This document shows positions 53,787 to 63,832 of a DNA stretch of 64,000 nt, one piece after another. The stretch is from Hartmannibacter diazotrophicus (GTDB taxonomy: Bacteria; Pseudomonadota; Alphaproteobacteria; Rhizobiales; Pleomorphomonadaceae). Position numbers and translations under genes: made by a program. Location: positions 5,263,444 through 5,327,443 of the forward strand of contig NZ_LT960614.1 of assembly GCF_900231165.1 (NCBI RefSeq), written 5' to 3'. The stretch's first letter is position 1. Each line of letters opens with the position of its first letter. The notes under the pieces were generated by a model. It ran no database searches. It had not been told where the DNA came from and was given only the letters and a program-made list of their open reading frames with translations.

Positions 53787-55340
53787 CTAACCCGCCCACA
53801 TCCCGATCGCGATCGCCATCAGCGACAGCGCGCCGATCCAGAGCGCGACGTTGGTCATCGGCGTGAAGACGTGCATCGCCGCCTTTTCGGCCGTCTCGTC
53901 GGCATCGAAGCGGGCGGCGATGCGGGTCGCCCGTTCGGCAAGCACCGGCAGGGTCTCGGCCAGCTGCCACAGCGCCTTGATGTGGCCGCCGGCCTCCTCG
54001 ATCCGCCCGACGGGGCCAAGATTGCGCTCGATCCAGCCGCGCACCACCGGATCGGCGGTCTTCCACATGTCGAGATGCGGGTCCAGCGTGCGGGCGACGC
54101 CCTCGACCACGACCATCGTCTTCTGCAGCATGATGAGTTCGGGCCGCGTCGCCATGTCGAAGAGGTCGGTGACCTCGAAGAGCTGGTTGAGGAGCCGCGC
54201 CATGGAGATGTCGGCGGCGGTATGGCCCTGCAGCGGCTCGCCGATCGCCCGCAGCGCCTGGGCGAAACTGGCGACGTCGTGGTGCGGCGGCACATAGCCG
54301 GCCTCGAAATGCACCTCGGCGACGCGGGTATAGTCGCGGATGATGAAGCCGTAGAGGATTTCTGCCAGGAACCGGCGCTCCTTGACGCCGAGCCGGCCCA
54401 TGATGCCGAAATCGACGGCCACCAGCGTCCCGTCGGGTTCGACGAAGAGATTGCCCTGGTGCATGTCGGCATGGAAGAAGCCGTCGCGCAGGGCATGGCG
54501 CAGGAAGGACTGCATCAGCAGGCGGCCAAGGGCCGGCATGTCGTGGCCGTCCGCCTCAATGCCGGAGAGATTCGAGAGCTTGCGGCCCTCGATCCATTCC
54601 ATGACGAGAACGCTTTTCGCCGAACGGGTCCAGTCCACCCCGGGTACCCGAAAGCCTTCGTCATGGGCGATGTTTTCCGCCATTTCGGAAAGGGCTGCCG
54701 CCTCCAGGCGAAAATCCATCTCCAGCGCGACGGAGCGCGCCAGCGTATCGACGACGGCGACGGGCCTCAGCCGCTGCGAGGGGCGGTGGAAGCGCTCCAC
54801 CAGCCGCGCGACACGATAAAAGCCACTCAAATCGGCGAGGAAGCGGGCCTGGACGTTGGGCCGCAGAACCTTGACGGCCACCGGCTTGCGGGTTCCGTAT
54901 TCGTCCTCCACTTCGGCCCGGTGCACCTGTGCGATCGAGGCGGCGGCGATCGGCGGGCCGAACTCGGCAAAGAGCGCCTCGACGGGCCTGCCGAGCGCCA
55001 GTTCGATTTCGCGCCGCGCGACCGCGTCATCGAAGGCGGGCACGTTGTCCTGAAGGGCGGAGAGTTCGATGGCGAACTGCTTGCCGACGACGTCGGGCCG
55101 CGTTGCGAGAAACTGGCCGAGCTTCACATAGGAAGGCCCCAGCCGGTTGAGCGCCGCGGTGATGCGGGCCGAACCGTCCTTCTCGTCGGCCGTCCGGCGC
55201 TGGATGAGGCGCGCGAACACGAGCGCGAGCTTGAGGCCCGCCGGCATCGGCTGGGGAAAGGGCATGACGGTGAGCACGCCCTCGCGGGCCAGCACGTAGC
55301 CCGCCCGCGCCAGACGCAAGAGGTCGCCGGGTAACGCCAT
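53787..55340 (-). CDS. ubiB: ubiquinone biosynthesis kinase-like protein UbiB
   Basis: 517 residues. ABC1/ADCK atypical kinase: signature KLGQFLATRPD (KxGQ), IAAASIAQVH (Ala-rich loop), VAVKVLRPN, FFHADMHQGN and VDFGIMG, then two C-terminal transmembrane segments (VALWIGALSLMAIAIGMWAG). Needed for ubiquinone assembly, role thought to be ATPase-driven lipid extraction. Downstream of ubiE by 16 bases in one operon. Confidence 0.96.
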   Translation of the reverse strand: MALPGDLLRLARAGYVLAREGVLTVMPFPQPMPAGLKLALVFARLIQRRTADEKDGSARITAALNRLGPSYVKLGQFLATRPDVVGKQFAIELSALQDNVPAFDDAVARREIELALGRPVEALFAEFGPPIAAASIAQVHRAEVEDEYGTRKPVAVKVLRPNVQARFLADLSGFYRVARLVERFHRPSQRLRPVAVVDTLARSVALEMDFRLEAAALSEMAENIAHDEGFRVPGVDWTRSAKSVLVMEWIEGRKLSNLSGIEADGHDMPALGRLLMQSFLRHALRDGFFHADMHQGNLFVEPDGTLVAVDFGIMGRLGVKERRFLAEILYGFIIRDYTRVAEVHFEAGYVPPHHDVASFAQALRAIGEPLQGHTAADISMARLLNQLFEVTDLFDMATRPELIMLQKTMVVVEGVARTLDPHLDMWKTADPVVRGWIERNLGPVGRIEEAGGHIKALWQLAETLPVLAERATRIAARFDADETAEKAAMHVFTPMTNVALWIGALSLMAIAIGMWAG

Positions 55341-55356
55341 CTGGCTGCTGCTTCCC

Positions 55357-56115
55357 TCAGATCTTGACGCCGACGTGGATGGCCGCGACGCCGCCCGTCA
55401 GGTTGGTGTAGGAAACGCGGGAAAAGCCGGCCTGCCGGATCATCTCGGCAAAGCGCTCCTGGTTCGGAAAGCGTTTGATCGATTCCACCAGATACTGGTA
55501 GCTGTCCTCGTCCTTGGCGATCAGCTTGCCCATCTTCGGGATGACGTTGAACGAGTAGAGGTCGTAGATCTTATCGAGGCCGGGAACGTCGACCGCCGAA
55601 AACTCAAGGCACAGGAACCGCCCGCCGGGCCGCAGCACGCGAAAGGCCTCCGAAAGAGCCTTGTCGATGCGCGGCACGTTGCGGATGCCGAAGGCGATCG
55701 TGTAGGCGTCGAAGGACCCGTCCTCGAAGGGCAGGTCTTCCGCATTGGCTTCCACGAAATCGATGTCGGTGTAGCCCTTTTTCGCCGCGCGCTCGCGGCC
55801 GACGGCAAGCATCGAGCCGTTGATGTCGACCACGGTCGGACGGGCATGACCGCCGGAACGCTCCACGATGCGGAAGGCGATGTCGCCTGTCCCGCCCGCA
55901 ACGTCGATCACCTTGAACGGGCGGGGACCTTTTCGCGGCGGGGCGAGGCGCGAGACGAAGGCGTCCTTCCACAGGCGATGCACGCCGCCCGACATCACGT
56001 CGTTCATGATGTCGTAGCGCTTCGCCACATTGTGGAAGACCTCGTCCACCATGCCCTGCTTGGCCTCGACCTCCACGTCGCGGTAGCCGAAGCTGGCCTT
56101 TTCCTGCGCCGACAT
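55357..56115 (-). CDS. ubiE: ubiquinone/menaquinone C-methyltransferase UbiE
   Basis: 252 residues. SAM-dependent C-methylation in ubiquinone synthesis. [39 protein letters not shown] (motif I) and [14 protein letters not shown] are diagnostic, as is [18 protein letters not shown]. Start ATG with GGGAG 8 bases upstream. ubiB follows on the same strand. In many Rhizobiales ubiE is directly divergent from mutM; here 4.2 kb of other genes intervene. Confidence 0.96.
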   Translation of the reverse strand: MSAQEKASFGYRDVEVEAKQGMVDEVFHNVAKRYDIMNDVMSGGVHRLWKDAFVSRLAPPRKGPRPFKVIDVAGGTGDIAFRIVERSGGHARPTVVDINGSMLAVGRERAAKKGYTDIDFVEANAEDLPFEDGSFDAYTIAFGIRNVPRIDKALSEAFRVLRPGGRFLCLEFSAVDVPGLDKIYDLYSFNVIPKMGKLIAKDEDSYQYLVESIKRFPNQERFAEMIRQAGFSRVSYTNLTGGVAAIHVGVKI

Positions 56116-56235
56116 TGACGGACTCCCAAATAAGAAAACCTTTGCCGCACCGCTTATAGGACGGTTGTCCGGCCAAGGGGAGGGGCCGAAGGGCGAATTC
56201 GTGGACGTGGAAAACGCCCCGGACCGCCGCACAAG

Positions 56236-56266
56236 CAAAAATCCCCGCGGCCGTGGTCGCGGGGAT
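56236..56266 (-). terminator. terminator of the leftward ABC exporter operon
   Basis: A 9-bp stem (ATCCCCGCG and its complement, 56241-56249 and 56258-56266) with five A on the left side, i.e. five U for leftward transcription. It lies 28 bases after the permease stop. Confidence 0.85.
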
Positions 56267-56293
56267 CGTCGCGTGTACACCCGGAAAGGTCGG

Positions 56294-57247
56294 TCAGGCC
56301 CGGACTTCCTGCCGCTGGAACGACACGTAGCCGAGGGTGAAGATCAGCACCATCGCGGCGGCAAGTCCGGAAAGCTGCGGCCAGATGAGAACGAGGCTCT
56401 GGCCGAGGGGAAGCGGCGCGCCGGGGATCGCCCCCTGCATCTGGCTGAGGAAGACGAGGCCGAGCGAGCGCGTCGACGGATTGAGCAGCGCCGCCGCCGC
56501 TTCCGAATAGAGCGTGTTCGGCGAGATGCGGTCGAGCGCCGACTGCCACTCCACGGCGTTGACGAGCGTCATCGGGTTCGTCGGGTCGATCGGTGCTATG
56601 GCGAGCGTCAGCGCGTGGGTGATCATGCCCCAGAAGATCGCAAAGACCAGCCAGAGCGCGAGGGCCGCCAGCGCCGAGGTTGCCGCCTGCCGGAAGACCG
56701 TGGAAAAGAACAGCCCCAGCGCCAGCCAGACGCCGCCATAGGCGAGCGAGGTGACGAGGAAACCGAGCCCGCGCAGGATTTCCTCCCCGCTCGGCGGCAG
56801 GCCGAGGGTGAGGATGCCCATGCCGGTCACCAGCAGCCACAGCGTGACGAGGCAGATGGCGAGCACGATGAGGCCGCCGAGGAACTTCCCGAACAAGAGC
56901 GCGTCGCGGTAGATCGGCTGCGACAGGATGCGGCTCATGGTGCGCCGGCTGTATTCGCCGTTGACGCTGTCGAAGGCGAGCGCGATCGAGACGAGCGGTA
57001 AGAGGAAGCCGAGGAAGGTGACGAAGGAAGGCACCGGGTCCTTTGCGGTGGTCAAGAGGCGCAGGAACAGGAAGGGATCCTGCCCCACGGTCTGCTCGAT
57101 CTGGCCGATGGCGCCGTAGATGGCGCCGAAGGCGGTGAGCAGCACCAGCAGCATGACGAGATGCATGCGGATGCTGGCAAGATGATCGGCCGCCTCCTTT
57201 AGCGCGATCGTCATCGTGCCCTCGAAGGGCGAACCGTTACGCGGCAT
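56294..57247 (-). CDS. ABC exporter permease
   Basis: 317 residues with six hydrophobic segments. ABC-2 type permease: after the first helix there is a [26 protein letters not shown] block, typical of NosY-like permeases. Start ATG with GAGGAGG, overlapping the ATPase gene end by 11 bases. Operon order is NEW3 protein, ATPase, permease. Function is export of an unknown substrate or membrane remodelling. Confidence 0.9.
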   Translation of the reverse strand: MPRNGSPFEGTMTIALKEAADHLASIRMHLVMLLVLLTAFGAIYGAIGQIEQTVGQDPFLFLRLLTTAKDPVPSFVTFLGFLLPLVSIALAFDSVNGEYSRRTMSRILSQPIYRDALLFGKFLGGLIVLAICLVTLWLLVTGMGILTLGLPPSGEEILRGLGFLVTSLAYGGVWLALGLFFSTVFRQAATSALAALALWLVFAIFWGMITHALTLAIAPIDPTNPMTLVNAVEWQSALDRISPNTLYSEAAAALLNPSTRSLGLVFLSQMQGAIPGAPLPLGQSLVLIWPQLSGLAAAMVLIFTLGYVSFQRQEVRA

Positions 57248-58175
57248 GGTCCACCTCCTCGAAATAGCGCACATAGACGTCGTCGAGGTCGGACCGGCTC
57301 ATGGTGAGCCGCTCCAGCGCGCCGCCGGCCTCCACCACCTTCCGGGCGATGTCGGCGCGCAGATCCCGCGCCGCGTCGATCGTGACCAGAGTGTCGCCGT
57401 TGGGCTCGACGCGGGCGATGCCATCCATTCCCGTCAGCGTTTCGCGCAGGTCGAGGCCGTGCGCCTCGACCTCGATGGAATAGACCCCGCCGAGCACCTT
57501 GGCCGCGATGTCGGAGACCGTGCCCGACAGGCCGACGCGGCCCTTGTTGAAGAGCGCGACCCGGTGGCAGATCGACTGCACCATGCCGAGGAGGTGCGAG
57601 GAGAGGAGGACCGTCATCCCGTCGCTGGCAAACGACTTGATGAGGTCCAGCAACTCCTGGGTCGATTGCGGATCGAGGCCGGAGGTCGGCTCGTCCAGGA
57701 TCGCCACCTCGCAGCCCTTGACCAGCAGGTCGCAAAGGCCGAGCCGCTGGCGCATGCCGCGCGAGAAGGTCTTCACCCGGCTGTCGGCGACATCGAGCAG
57801 GCGCACCCGCTTCAACGCGCCTTCAATGCGCTCCTCCCGTGTTTCCGGGGCAATGCCGGCGAGCTTGGCGGTGTAGCGCAGGTTTTCCCGCGCCGTCATC
57901 GTGTCGTAGAAGCCGACCGCGTCGGGCAGATAGCCGACGGCGCGCTTGACCGCCAGCGGCTCGGTCAGCGGGTCGTGGCCGAGGATGCGCACCGTGCCGG
58001 CGGTGGGCTCCGTCAGGCCCAGGAGCATCAGGATGGTGGTGGTCTTGCCGGCGCCGTTCGGGCCGAGCAGCCCGAAGATTTCCCCGGCGTTGACGGTGAG
58101 ATCAAGCCCGTCGACGGCCTTCACGCCGCCGTAGGACTTGGTGAGGCCGTGGGCCTCGATGACAGGGGTGCTCAT
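57237..58175 (-). CDS. ABC transporter ATP-binding protein (NosF-like)
   Basis: 312 residues. Walker [10 protein letters not shown], signature [14 protein letters not shown] (LSGGQ-like), Walker [12 protein letters not shown] and LLSSHLL switch region; the C-terminal 80 residues form the extra domain common in NosF-type ATPases. Overlaps the NEW3 gene by 4 bases and the permease gene by 11, so the three are translationally coupled. Confidence 0.93.
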   Translation of the reverse strand: MSTPVIEAHGLTKSYGGVKAVDGLDLTVNAGEIFGLLGPNGAGKTTTILMLLGLTEPTAGTVRILGHDPLTEPLAVKRAVGYLPDAVGFYDTMTARENLRYTAKLAGIAPETREERIEGALKRVRLLDVADSRVKTFSRGMRQRLGLCDLLVKGCEVAILDEPTSGLDPQSTQELLDLIKSFASDGMTVLLSSHLLGMVQSICHRVALFNKGRVGLSGTVSDIAAKVLGGVYSIEVEAHGLDLRETLTGMDGIARVEPNGDTLVTIDAARDLRADIARKVVEAGGALERLTMSRSDLDDVYVRYFEEVDHAA

Positions 58176-59368
58176 CTGCGGCCATACCGGGTCACGGCAA
58201 GGGCGAGAACCAGAAGGGCGGAACCGATGACGCCGACGCCGGCGATGCCCCAGAGCGTGGACGTCTCGACCGTCACGCGGAAGTCGGCATGGTCGGAAGC
58301 GCCCTTGGCGTTGGAGCGCACGGAAACCATGTAGTCGCCCGCAATCGCCTTGTCGGAGGGCGTCAGGCGCATCTCGACCTCCTGCTTGGCCCCGGCGGCA
58401 AGCGCCGGCAACTCTTTCGGCGCGAAGTCGACCTCCCAGCCCGACGGCGCGTTGGCGGCCAGATGCACCTGCTCGGCCGGAGCGGTGCCGGCGTTGGAGA
58501 CGGTGAACTTGAAGCTGCGCTCCTTGCCGGCCACCGCCGTGCCCGAAAGCCGGGCGCCGGGGCCCGTCAGCATCAGGCTTGGCTGGCCGGTAACGTCGAG
58601 CTCGAGCTGGCTCGTGCCGGAGGCCTTGTCGCCGCGGGCCTCGACGGTGACGGGATAGGAGCCGGCGTCGGCGTCCTGCGGCGGCGAGACCGACAGCTTG
58701 ATGTCCTTGGTGGAATTGGCCTTGATCGGGATCGAGGTCAGCTCTTGCGAGCCGTAGGCCTCCTTGAAGCTCGTCTGGAAACCGGCCGGCGCGTCGGCGG
58801 CGAGATTGACCACCGTGTCGGCCGGACTGTCGTTCTTGAGGGTCAACTGGTAGTCGAAGGAGGACTTGGCCGATCCGCGAAGGGCCGGCAGTTTCGGCTC
58901 GATCGTGAGGCTTGCCGGATTGGGTTCGGCGAGCGCGATCTTCAGCGGAACCGACAGCGTATCGCCGCTGCTCTTGCCGGTCAGCGTGATGTCATAGGCT
59001 CCGGCCTTCGCATCGGCGGGCGGTGTCAGCTTGAGCGACAGGTTGCGGCTGTCGTTGGGGCCGACCATGGCGGCGGCGACCTTCTTGCCGCCGCCGTCGA
59101 TCTCGTAGGTCCAGCCATCCGGCAGCCCATCGAGCGAGAAGGTGTATTCGCTCGGTGAGCGGTCCTTGTTGACCAGCGAGAAGTCGATGGTGAAGGGCGC
59201 GCCGAGGCTTTCGGTGATGTCGGGATAGGGCGTCGTCAGCCAGACCCCGGAGACGGCTGAAGACGAGGGATCGCTGCTGCTGAAGCCTTCGGCGAAGGCA
59301 TTCGCACCGACGAGCGAAAGGGCGCTGGCGAGTAGAAGAACGGGGAGGCGACCAGGCGCGTGATGCAT
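58172..59368 (-). CDS. exported NEW3-domain protein of an ABC operon
   Basis: 398 residues. Signal peptide ([19 protein letters not shown]), then three to four repeated beta-sandwich NEW3 (NPCBM-associated, alpha-galactosidase-like) domains with [22 protein letters not shown] and [11 protein letters not shown] marking the repeats, and a C-terminal membrane helix ([16 protein letters not shown]) with Arg tail. It is therefore a periplasmic protein anchored at the C-terminus. First gene of the NEW3-ATPase-permease operon; start ATG preceded by AAGGAG. Comparable operons are known in alphaproteobacteria, substrate unknown. Confidence 0.88.
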   Translation of the reverse strand: MHHAPGRLPVLLLASALSLVGANAFAEGFSSSDPSSSAVSGVWLTTPYPDITESLGAPFTIDFSLVNKDRSPSEYTFSLDGLPDGWTYEIDGGGKKVAAAMVGPNDSRNLSLKLTPPADAKAGAYDITLTGKSSGDTLSVPLKIALAEPNPASLTIEPKLPALRGSAKSSFDYQLTLKNDSPADTVVNLAADAPAGFQTSFKEAYGSQELTSIPIKANSTKDIKLSVSPPQDADAGSYPVTVEARGDKASGTSQLELDVTGQPSLMLTGPGARLSGTAVAGKERSFKFTVSNAGTAPAEQVHLAANAPSGWEVDFAPKELPALAAGAKQEVEMRLTPSDKAIAGDYMVSVRSNAKGASDHADFRVTVETSTLWGIAGVGVIGSALLVLALAVTRYGRR

Positions 59369-59500
59369 CGTTCTGCTCCTTGAGGAAAAGATACAGATCA
59401 ACGGCTGTCGGCGGAAAGATGCCGCAGCCGGGATGAGATGCCGGCGCGCTCGTCGTCTTCCCTAAATGCGGCAAGAATTGGCCAAAATCCAAACACAAGA

Positions 59501-59516
59501 ATTACAAATTTGTAAT
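59501..59516. promoter_or_regulatory. perfect 16-bp palindrome upstream of the ABC exporter operon
   Basis: ATTACAAATTTGTAAT, in an AT-rich stretch (59480-59545) 133 bases before the NEW3 gene start. Likely promoter/operator region for the leftward operon; regulator not identified. Confidence 0.6.
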
Positions 59517-59663
59517 GTTTTCAATATGTTACATAGAGAAACATGGATTTTCAATCCGTGTCAATGCATGTCTGTCCGGGACGGCGCGGCAATAGGGGCG
59601 TCGCCCGAACGCGGTTCTCGCCCGGGTGGCAAATGACATCGGCGCTGCAAGCCGTTCGCACTG

Positions 59664-60050
59664 TCAGTCGGCGGAGATCCAGGCCTTGGCGTCCTCGATG
59701 GCATCCACCGGAAGGACGCGCACGGGAGCGGGTATGAGCGGTGCAAAAAGGCGCATGCCCCACGAGATCCAGTCGATGTCCGTCACGACGGCGATCCGCT
59801 CGAAGTCCCCGAGGTGGGAAAGGCCGAGCCGCGCATCGTCGAAGGCGGCGCCGGCCGAAAAGCTCTGGAACTCAGGCCCGAGTATATAGAGAAATCGGAT
59901 CTTGCCGAAGCTGGCGATCCGTTCCTCGACAAGGGGTGTCAGGGTCTTCTCGTAGTCGTCGGCGGTGATGTGACCCTTTGCCGAAATCGCGATGACCGCG
60001 CCATCGTAGCCCGGCAGGATGTCAAAGCCGCTTTTCGTCGGGGTTGTCAT
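59664..60050 (-). CDS. SpoIIAA-like (STAS-related) protein
   Basis: 128 residues. Alpha/beta fold of the SpoIIAA-like family: GAVIAISAKGHITADDYEKTLTPLVEE, IRFLYILGPEFQSFS and ERIAVVTDIDWISW. Most members have no known function; this fold occurs in anti-sigma factor antagonists but the usual phosphorylatable Ser is not obvious. Start ATG preceded by AGGAG. Monocistronic, between the ABC operon and mutM. Confidence 0.87.
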   Translation of the reverse strand: MTTPTKSGFDILPGYDGAVIAISAKGHITADDYEKTLTPLVEERIASFGKIRFLYILGPEFQSFSAGAAFDDARLGLSHLGDFERIAVVTDIDWISWGMRLFAPLIPAPVRVLPVDAIEDAKAWISAD

Positions 60051-60336
60051 GTCGCCTCTCCTTTCCCTGGATTGCGATGCAGCCGGACCTGCCCGAAGCC
60101 GACTCTGGGCCGGCCTCCGGAGAAGGGGGCATTTCTGAGGCTGTCGGGTCTCGCCCGCAATGATCGTGCGCAAGCCTCGCTGTCTTGCTGACAGCTCTTT
60201 CCATCCCATATGGGGCGGCAGCGGCGGCCATGCCCCCCGTAGGAACACGGAAGAGACCGGCGTTGCGCCGATGGCCGGCATGGCATAGTCCATGGAGCCT
60301 CGCCGCGCCCGCCGCGGCCACTTGATCAGGGTCGAG

Positions 60337-61215
60337 ATGCCAGAGCTTCCCGAAGTCGAAACGGTCCGGCGTGGCCTTCAGCCGGTGATGGAGAATGTGC
60401 CGATCCTGCGCGTCGAGCAGCGCCGCGCGGACCTGCGCTTTGCCTTTCCCGAACGTTTCGCGGAGCGGCTCGCCGGACGGCGCATCGTCGATCTCGGACG
60501 CCGCGCCAAATATCTCGTCTGCGATCTCGACGACGACCACCGTCTGGTGATGCATCTTGGCATGTCCGGCTCCTTCCGCTTCGACGGCCTGGAGGCCGGA
60601 GCGCCCGGTGTCTTCCACCATGACAAGGGCAAGTCGGAGCGTCACGACCACGTCGTCTTCCACATGGAAAACGGCGTTCGCGTGATCTACAACGACCCGC
60701 GCCGCTTCGGTTTCATGACCCTCATCGCCCGCGCCGCCTTCGACGATCATCCCCATTTCAAGGGGCTCGGACTGGAGCCGACCGGCAATGCGCTGGGTGC
60801 CGATTTTCTCGACGAGGTGCTTGCCGGAAAGCGCGCGCCGCTGAAGGCCGCGCTTCTGGATCAGCGCGTCATCGCGGGCCTCGGCAACATCTATGTCTGC
60901 GAGGCACTGTGGCGGGCGGGCCTGTCACCGACGCGTCTTGCCGGAACCTTGTCCGGCCGGGGACGTTCGGCCAGGACAAGGCGTGAGGCTCTTGCGCCGG
61001 CGATCCGCGAGGTGATCGCCGATGCGATTGCCGCCGGCGGCTCCTCGCTCAAGGACTACCGCCAGGCGGACGGCTCGCTCGGCTATTTCCAGCACAGCTT
61101 CGCCGTCTATGACCGGGAAGGAGAGGCTTGCCAGACGCCGGGATGTTCCGGCACCATTGAGCGCATCGTCCAGTCGGGCCGGTCGACCTTCTTCTGTCCG
61201 GTCTGTCAGACATGA
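60337..61215 (+). CDS. mutM: formamidopyrimidine-DNA glycosylase
   Basis: 292 residues. Bifunctional glycosylase/lyase removing 8-oxoguanine. The start must be at [14 protein letters not shown] because Pro2 is the catalytic nucleophile and Glu3 a catalytic residue; H2TH helix ([18 protein letters not shown]) and C-terminal zinc finger (CQTPGC, FFCPVC) are intact. Enoyl-CoA hydratase and rpsT follow on the same strand. Confidence 0.97.
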   Translation: MPELPEVETVRRGLQPVMENVPILRVEQRRADLRFAFPERFAERLAGRRIVDLGRRAKYLVCDLDDDHRLVMHLGMSGSFRFDGLEAGAPGVFHHDKGKSERHDHVVFHMENGVRVIYNDPRRFGFMTLIARAAFDDHPHFKGLGLEPTGNALGADFLDEVLAGKRAPLKAALLDQRVIAGLGNIYVCEALWRAGLSPTRLAGTLSGRGRSARTRREALAPAIREVIADAIAAGGSSLKDYRQADGSLGYFQHSFAVYDREGEACQTPGCSGTIERIVQSGRSTFFCPVCQT

Positions 61216-61350
61216 CTGTCGGCAATGATGGCGAGCGATGACTGCCGGACACGATCACCCGACCCCGTCCGTTTCAACGAGGGCTGAACTGCCGAACGCG
61301 GCCCTCTCTCCAAAGCAATGTCGATTGACGCCCACCCCAGGGGAATGCCG

Positions 61351-62124
61351 ATGGCCTTCGAAACCATCCTGACCGAGACACGCGGCCATGTCGCTCTCAT
61401 CCGCCTCAACCGGCCAAAGGCGCTTAACGCGCTCTCTGACCAGCTCCTGACCGAACTCGGCACCGCGCTCGATCATTTCGAGGCGGACGATGCGATCGGC
61501 TGCATCGTCCTGACCGGCAGCGAAAAGGCCTTCGCGGCCGGCGCCGACATCAAGGAGATGGCGAGCCTCGATTTCCTCACCGCCTACAAGAATGACTTCG
61601 CCCACAAGATCGATCGCGTCGCGGCTTGCCGCAAGCCGGTGATCGCCGCGGTCGCCGGTTATGCGCTCGGTGGCGGCTGCGAGCTTGCCATGTCCTGCGA
61701 CTTCATTCTGGCCGCCGACACGGCCAAGTTCGGTCAGCCCGAGATCACCCTCGGCATCATGCCCGGCATGGGCGGCACCCAGCGCCTGACGCGTCTCATC
61801 GGTCGCTCCAAGGCGATGGAGATGTGCCTCACGGGACGGATGATGGAGGCCGCGGAGGCCGAGCGGGCAGGCCTCGTCAGCCGCATCCTGCCGGCCGACG
61901 ATCTCATCGACGAGGCGCTGAAGACGGCGGAGAAAATCGCCGATTTCTCGCTGCCCGCCGTCATGATGGCCAAGGAATCGATCAACCGCGCCGAGGAGAT
62001 CGCGCTGGCCGAAGGCCTTCGCTTCGAGCGGCGCCTCTTCAACGCGATGTTCGGGACCGAGGACCAGAAGGAAGGCATGGCGGCCTTCATGGAGAAGCGC
62101 GGCGCCCAGTTTTCCGGGCGCTGA
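61351..62124 (+). CDS. enoyl-CoA hydratase
   Basis: 257 residues from the ATG giving MAFETIL. Crotonase fold: oxyanion segment [26 protein letters not shown] and catalytic Glu/Asp region [19 protein letters not shown]. Beta-oxidation hydration of enoyl-CoA. An upstream in-frame ATG (61318, 61345) is possible, but GGGGA spacing favours 61351. The mutM-ech-rpsT order is conserved in Rhizobiales. Confidence 0.94.
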   Translation: MAFETILTETRGHVALIRLNRPKALNALSDQLLTELGTALDHFEADDAIGCIVLTGSEKAFAAGADIKEMASLDFLTAYKNDFAHKIDRVAACRKPVIAAVAGYALGGGCELAMSCDFILAADTAKFGQPEITLGIMPGMGGTQRLTRLIGRSKAMEMCLTGRMMEAAEAERAGLVSRILPADDLIDEALKTAEKIADFSLPAVMMAKESINRAEEIALAEGLRFERRLFNAMFGTEDQKEGMAAFMEKRGAQFSGR

Positions 62125-62374
62125 AGCGGGGCGGATCGGCGGCCCCCGCGGGAAAGCGGCAAAATGCGTCGGCGAAAGCCGCTCGTGACATTGACGCGGC
62201 GGGCTCAACCGACTATAAGCCCGCACCGAACAAGGTGGTGACTTTGGTTGCCGCCCTATTTTTTCGTTTTCTGGCGGCGTGTGGTCGGCTCACCTTCAAG
62301 CGGAAGGTGGAATGCGGACCTTGTCGGCCGAGGAAGACGGTCGACGAGCGGACAATTCAAAAGAAGGGCTTCCA

Positions 62375-62641
62375 ATGGCCAACACCACTTCGGCCAAGAA
62401 GGCGACGCGCAAGATCGCTCGCCGCACCGAGATCAACAAGAACCGCCGCAGCCGCATGCGCACCTATGTGCGCCAGCTGGAAGAGGCGATTGCCAGCGGC
62501 GACAAGGCTGCCGCCGACGCGGCCTTCGCTGCCTGCCAGCCGGAGCTGATGCGCGCGGCGCAGAATGGCATCCTGCACAAGAACACGGCGTCCCGTAAGG
62601 TCTCGCGCCTTGCGGCCCGCGTGAAGGCCGTCGGCGCCTGA
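62375..62641 (+). CDS. rpsT: 30S ribosomal protein S20
   Basis: 88 residues. [25 protein letters not shown] is the S20 signature; binds 16S rRNA in the 30S body. Start ATG with GAAGGG. A terminator lies about 155 bases downstream. In most Rhizobiales dnaA follows rpsT, but no dnaA is seen in the remaining 1.36 kb. Confidence 0.98.
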   Translation: MANTTSAKKATRKIARRTEINKNRRSRMRTYVRQLEEAIASGDKAAADAAFAACQPELMRAAQNGILHKNTASRKVSRLAARVKAVGA

Positions 62642-62794
62642 TAAGGGTTGCCTGGGTCTGGGACCGGGTTCACAGGTCCGCGCCGGATGGCGGACGTTCG
62701 TTGGTCGGTCGGTCAAACTCGCAGGAGTTGTGGCGGACGCGGATTTTCGGATGACCGAAATGGCGCCGCAGGCATGATGATTTTGCATAATTTG

Positions 62795-62826
62795 AAGGCT
62801 CGGCCATGCGCCGGGCCTTCTTTTTT
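62795..62826 (+). terminator. rho-independent terminator downstream of rpsT
   Basis: Ten-bp stem (62795-62804 with 62810-62819, one G-T pair), 5-base loop, then C and six T. It ends the mutM-ech-rpsT transcript. Confidence 0.88.
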
Positions 62827-62829
62827 GGC

Positions 62830-63400
62830 AGCGATTCGCCCTTTGCCGCATTACCAAAATATTAACGTCATTTGACACAGAAACATTTTTAAAAACAATG
62901 CGTTAGAGGCAGGTTGCCGAGAGCCGGCAGATTCGATGCCTGTCAATATGCGGCGTCAAAATTTTTTTCCGATTGTCACAGTTCATATGCTCGGCGCACG
63001 AGTCATACGGTGTCTGAATCGGAATCTGCTGTTTCGCCAAGGCGTTCCCGACACCCTTCCCGCTCCTCTTGTGCAATCGGCACGATGGCGTCCCGGCAAA
63101 GGTAAACGAGCGGTTAAAATTCTTGGCTTGCCCGGGGTAGGGGGGCTGTGTATTTTCACTCTCACACCGGTCGGGGGCCAGAGGGATTGCTCCTAACCGA
63201 TGGAAAAGAAACGACAATATTGGCCTTGAAAAAAGGCCGGTGGCGTTGCTTTCGCAAAGCCGGCCAAGCGCCGGGGCATCGGTTGCACGATCAGTCGAAT
63301 GTCCCTGCGCGACACCCTTGGTCGACGGGGACCACCCGGACAATTCAACGTGACGACATCCGAAGTCATTTCGGGTGACGCGATTTCTATGGTCTGAACA
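62830..63400. other. long intergenic region between rpsT and a rhodanese gene
   Basis: 571 bases after the terminator. Contains AT-rich patches (62845-62905 and 62950-62990). I looked for DnaA boxes (TTATCCACA-like) and found none convincing, so I do not call an origin. No gene seen. Confidence 0.45.
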
Positions 63401-63832
63401 ATGGGTCTTTATGCGGGTGATGTCGATGTGGGCGAGGCATGGAAAATGCTGAGCAGTGAGCCGCAGGCGACGTTGATCGACGTGAGGACCCGCGCCGAGT
63501 GGGGGTATGTCGGCCTGCCCGACCTGTCCGAACTCGGCAAGGAGCCGCTGCTGGTGGAGTGGCAGAGCTATCCGTCCATGCAGGTCAACGACGAGTTCGG
63601 CCGGCAGGTTGCCGTGGCACTGGAAAAGCGCGGGTTTGCCAAGGGCGAGCCGCTCCTCTTCCTGTGCCGGTCGGGTGTTCGCAGCCAGGCGGCTGCGCTG
63701 GTGATGACGGAACTGGGCTTCGAGCCCTGCTTCAACATCGCCGGCGGTTTCGAGGGCGGGCTGGATGCGGCCGGCCATCGCGGGACGATCGCCGGATGGA
63801 AGGCCGCGGGGCTTTCCTGGCGACAGTCCTGA
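63401..63832 (+). CDS. rhodanese-like domain protein
   Basis: 143 residues. Rhodanese fold with TLIDVRTRAEWGYVG and active-site loop LFLCRSGVRSQ (catalytic Cys), so sulfurtransferase activity is possible. It is a single-domain, cytoplasmic protein. No strong ribosome site precedes the ATG. Physiological acceptor unknown. Confidence 0.93.
   Translation: MGLYAGDVDVGEAWKMLSSEPQATLIDVRTRAEWGYVGLPDLSELGKEPLLVEWQSYPSMQVNDEFGRQVAVALEKRGFAKGEPLLFLCRSGVRSQAAALVMTELGFEPCFNIAGGFEGGLDAAGHRGTIAGWKAAGLSWRQS

Noticed and set aside
62830..63400. Chromosome replication origin
   Set aside because: Position near rpsT and AT-rich patches are suggestive, but no convincing DnaA boxes were seen and dnaA is not visible.
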